Positions 60,222 through 64,000 of a DNA stretch of 64,000 nt are shown here, piece after piece. The position numbers and the translations under genes are program-made. This DNA comes from Pseudoscleropodium purum (Eukaryota; Streptophyta; Bryopsida; Hypnales; Brachytheciaceae). The stretch covers positions 22,940,001 through 23,004,000 of the forward strand of contig OZ017797.1 of the NCBI GenBank assembly GCA_963969395.1, given 5' to 3'. The first letter of the stretch is position 1, and every line of letters begins with the position of its first letter. A model generated the notes under the pieces. It was not told where the DNA came from. It ran no database searches and saw nothing but the letters and a program-made list of their open reading frames with translations.

Positions 60222-61785
60222 CCCCTAAATGCTTGAGGCACCCAAATTTGGTGTTTGCAAAACTTTGAAGTTAAATAAAACTTAACCAAGTTGCTATTTT
60301 TAGTATTTCATATTTTTGAAAAGTTTCTTGAAGTTTCTAATCTTAGCATTAAAAATCTAATCTTGAAATAAATTATACTAATTTTTCTATTCAAGATTTT
60401 GTGCAAGGATATATATTGCAATCTTGATTTCCGATAGTGTTGAGAGCTCTAGGAAATTAGCCTCAAATACACTAGATCTTGGAGAAAAAACCACATTCAA
60501 AATTTGTTTAAAAAAAATTACAGAGTAGATTTTCAAAAGCCATGAATTGATTGGGATTATGCATGTTTGGTCCTTCAACCTCATATTTTCTGGTCACCAA
60601 CTTTTTAGATTTGACTTGTGAAAAGAGGATTGAAAGACTTCACATCACTTTTTCACTTTTAATGCCTTCATGCCCAGACATTTTAACCTCTAAAGGACTA
60701 AGGCCTTTTTTTTGCCAAAAAACACTGAAAACTGCCATTTCTATAGCAAAGAGTAAAAAAAATATTTAATTGTTTTTTTTTCACATGTAAATGTAGGATC
60801 TTACACCTCACTAGTATAAAAAAGTGTAAAAAGAATTTCAGAATTTTTCACCACACAAATTGCAAGTTATTTGCATTTAAAGTGGAAAAAACAAGTTTTT
60901 CATCACATTGCAGGACTGGATTTTTTGACTTTGAACATTTTTAACTGAAATTTTTTGCACTACAGAGCTTTTAGCTTTAAATCTTTATAGTGTAGAATTG
61001 AATTGAGAATCTAGGGAAAAAAAAGAAATAAAAAAAAACATAATTTCATTCTTAAAAAAATTGTTAAGTACAAGTAGATACAAGATAGAAGGAAAATCTT
61101 AAATATTCATATATTTTAGATGGAGTTAAAATGCACTAATTCCAATGGTGAGATTGTTCTAGCAAGTAAACTAAACCATGGAAAATTTGAAAAACTGCAT
61201 TCAGAAATGAATCCTACAAGTTATTTTTTTCAAGAAGATGCTCTAACTACCTAAAAAACAAGAATGTCCATAACTTTCTCATAACAAATCCAAATGAAAT
61301 GAATCAAATATTTTTAAGTAGAAAAAAATATAATCTACGAGGAAAAAAATATTAAAAAATAATTCAAATTTTTGCAAAATTTTTTTTGCTGCCTGGACTG
61401 CCCTTTGTCCCCTTGTTTGAGCTTATTTGGTCATAACTATTGTTCCCAGGTACCAATTGTGAAAAAAATTATACTCTCATAAAGATTATCAATTTTTCTA
61501 TCTTCAAAAAAATTATCAAAAAATCACGACAAAAATTCAGCCTGTAGGTACCTGCCCGAAAATGCATTTGTCCTCCAAAGGGACAATGGTCCTTTAGGGG
61601 TTAATCTTTCACTCCATAAGTGATATTGTTATCTTTTCTTTTCCTATAAGATCTCTAACATGTCTAGTTTGAATTTGTATGGTTACAATTCAAAAAAAAT
61701 TGATACAACTTATCAAAATGTTGGCATTTTGTTCAATTTAGAGAAAATTCCAAGAAACTCAAAACAGGCCTTGGGCATTTAGGAG
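60222..61785 (+). mobile_element. Second TTAA element family, complete copy interrupted by a nested insertion
   Basis: Begins cccctaaatgcttgaggc after TTAA (60218-60221) and ends gccttgggcatttaggag before TTAA (61786-61789); 14 of 18 terminal bases pair as an inverted repeat. Without the nested element it would be about 646 bp. A paralogous right part without the insertion lies at 46353-46643. Confidence 0.78.
60687..61600 (-). mobile_element. TTAA-family element nested in 60222-61785, 914 bp
   Basis: Begins cctctaaaggacta after TTAA (60683-60686) and ends tggtcctttagggg before TTAA (61601-61604). Orientation is reverse relative to copies A-C, judged by the ttcagaatttttcaccac block near its left end. 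The interior is more diverged than A-C and may be a separate sub-family. Confidence 0.83.
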
Positions 61786-61789
61786 TTAA

Positions 61790-62890
61790 TACATTGCCTT
61801 TTAATGGCTTTTAGTTGTATAAATATGCTTTGTAGAGATTTGTTACTAAGGTAGTCATGTAAAAATGATCCAATTTTTGAACCAATAAGTACATTTGTCA
61901 TTTCTACAATGATTTCAAAAATCATTTATTGACCACTTTTTGACCTCACATTTTTTACATAGTGGGTCTTATGAGAATTTTCATTTCAAGTTTGTTCTTG
62001 AGGGATTTCAATTTTCAATTTTGAAGAACATCTCATGTAATTTTATATATATATATATATGCCCCTTGCCTAAGTGTGGACAGGATTCCAAGAATGCTAC
62101 TTTATGAAATACTTCAAGCTTTGGAAGTCTAACAATTTTCATTAGAAGACATTTGGGGCCTCGAGAAGACTACAAATTCCCAACTCTTAAAACTATCTTG
62201 ACTATGAGGGAATGCTACCATTTATGCAATTTGATGTGATTGAAACAATGCCATTTCATTTTTGAAAAAGAAACTTTTCATTTCAATTTTTTTTGTATTT
62301 TAGAAATTTTTATTTAAAAAAAATTGACAACCACATTCTTTTATTGCTGTGGGAACAGGTCTGAAACAACCCTCCCTTAGCCTGAAATGTCTTCTAATGA
62401 TTGATGAAACTCTAATTAGTGCTTTACCCTAGGACAAAATATTGAAGTATGTTTCCTATCTAAAACAACAAAACTTCAATGCGGTGTCAAAATTGAAATT
62501 GGAAATGAGTTACTAGGTTTTTTAAAGTCGAAATTGCCTACAATGCATTTTGTAAAGCCTTCACTTGTATGTAAGTAGGGAGAAACAACATTTTAGAAGT
62601 ATCACTGTCTTATTGTCAAATTAAAACAACCTAGGAGTCTAAACCCACTATAAAATTAGTTTTTTGTAAGTAGAAAACTTGCCTCCCTACTTTTCATAAC
62701 TTCTTCCAAAAAAATTTACCAACAATTCAAATTTTCCTCATTGTACTATTTTATCTAAAATTTTGAATTTTTTTTTGTATATGCAAGGTTTGGTTGATTC
62801 TAAATGCATAGAAATTTGTTCCAAAATTAGGATCACTCATATGAGGGAATCCTATTTGTTTGAAAATTTGTGAAATGGGAATTAAAAATT
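61790..62890. other. AT-rich intergenic DNA, nothing recognised
   Basis: Contains a short (TA)n run at about 62045-62060. No gene supported. Confidence 0.4.
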
Positions 62891-62899
62891 CTTTTCATC

Positions 62900-63600
62900 C
62901 CATTTGAACTAGGGCCACCCGGCGAAACTTAACCCTATTGGCGGATGCAACTTGGATGCATTTCGTCATACCGGCCAAGTTGTCGTAACGGGACAAATAG
63001 AGTGCCCCTGTGGAGATGCTCAACCACGATAAATTTCGTCTCCCCAACCACTTAACACTTTCCAGCAAACGAATGCCACCATGGACGGCGGGTCCCAACT
63101 ATTTTCAATTCGAAATATCTCCTCACTTGGTTGCTGGACCAATTGCGTCTTGCTCGTGCAGGCAGCACAATCTGGAACAACACCTCTTCGTTAATTCAAA
63201 TCAAGTTAGGGCTTGAATTCCACGGACAAATGCTGCTGCTTGTATCACACTTGGCCTCCATTTTGCAATTTTTATTTCCAAGCGCCTTCGTTTTTTTGGG
63301 AGCAAGTTTTGCGGCCTATTCGTCGGGTTCAGCACCGCTTTCACTTGCAATTTTGTAAGCTTGCTTCACTTGTTTCTTTCTCTGCTTCTTTTTCGTTCTT
63401 TCCTGGGGAACTTGGCCTCGTCCAAATTTGAGCTTCTTGGGCGTGTGGATTGTCCGTAACAGGAAGAAGCATTCGTTGGTTGTGGGCTGATTCTGGGTTC
63501 CCAATTTTTGATTTGTAATCGTAGTGCAAGTGGCATTCATCTTCCCGTCGTAGCGCATTCCGAGTAAAACACCTTTGAGGTAAGTTTCTTGAAGTTTGAG
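62900..63600. other. GC-richer stretch, possible start of a gene running off the window
   Basis: GC content rises abruptly at about 62905, as at the promoters of the other genes here. An ATG at 63082 sits in good context (gccaccatgg) and opens a 37-codon frame that stops at 63195. A donor-like gaggtaagt lies at about 63580. No coding exon could be confirmed on either strand. It may be a promoter, a 5' leader or a decayed gene. Confidence 0.25.
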
Positions 63601-64000
63601 GTGAATTTGAGCTTCGTGTTTTTGCTTTTCTAGAGTGTATTCTTAAGTTTTTCGACGAGTGCAGCTATCTTTATTTCTATTTGACAACATTCATACAAAA
63701 GATAGGAAAAAAACTGGGTATGATTTGGATTCAATCAATAAAGTTGCTTGAGAATGGTGTGCAACCATAGACTACTTCTGCTTGCTCACCATTGTCAATT
63801 CAGAAGCTATTGAAGTGAATTCAGGAGCTATTGTAGAGATTGATGTTAACCACTTAGCGCTCAGACGTCTCGATTCGATGTGGACATTGAACAGAGCGGC
63901 TCTAGGGGCTTTTTTGACCCCAGAACTTCTCATTCATTCAAACCAATGCTGGACTTTTTGAAAACCACATTTTTGTATATAGAATTTGATGAAATTGAGG
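63601..64000. other. Right end of window, nothing certain
   Basis: If 62900-63600 is a 5' leader, this could be its first intron. No frame or motif confirms it. Confidence 0.25.

Noticed and set aside
62045..62060. (TA)n run
   Set aside because: Ordinary microsatellite in AT-rich DNA.

Overview
The window reads as nuclear DNA of a land plant or close streptophyte relative. It has spliced genes with GT-AG introns of roughly 70-650 bp, a thylakoid-lumen protein gene, a plant-type guanylate-binding protein gene, and several classes of plant-style transposable elements. GC-richer genes stand in very AT-rich intergenic DNA. A seed-free plant such as a bryophyte is my best guess, but nothing in the sequence proves the species.

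Layout. 1-18.6 kb: no intact gene. It holds a decayed PIF/Harbinger transposase (0.6-1.3 kb), a GC-rich hAT-type MITE with an 8-bp target duplication (3.19-3.47 kb), a 13-bp minisatellite, a pair of related ORF relics, two satellite-like tandem arrays (about 210 bp and exactly 179 bp period) and a perfect nested hairpin. 19.5-26.8 kb: a 17-exon gene for a GBPL3-like large GTPase, with all exon junctions in frame (1090 aa). 27-32 kb: short MITEs and tandem repeats. 33.2-33.8 kb (minus): intronless CHMP1, an ESCRT-III subunit. 34-39 kb: four TTAA-flanked elements of one family. 39.26-45.57 kb: a complete but inactivated Ty3/gypsy chromovirus with 184-bp LTRs, a CTACA target duplication, a self-priming-type primer-binding site and an antisense fragment of ribosomal protein eL30 in its leader. 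47.3-50.3 kb: a poorly resolved gene ending in a MYND zinc finger. 52.5-55.3 kb (minus): six-exon UTP23. 56.0-59.2 kb (plus): eight-exon TL15 pentapeptide protein of the thylakoid lumen, divergent from UTP23 across about 0.65 kb. 59.5-64 kb: more TTAA elements, one nested inside another, and a GC-richer stretch near the right end that may begin another gene.

The host genes are functionally unrelated housekeeping or defence genes: GTPase condensate/nuclear-envelope factor, endosomal sorting, rRNA processing and thylakoid lumen. The most notable material is in the mobile DNA. (1) Several sub-families of non-autonomous elements end in CCC(C/T)TAAAGG-like inverted repeats and are flanked on both sides by TTAA, as in piggyBac-type transposition; one insertion can be compared with a paralogous unoccupied site in the same window. 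(2) The chromovirus appears to prime reverse transcription from its own transcript start, carries a host gene fragment, and has been silenced mainly by C-to-T type mutations.
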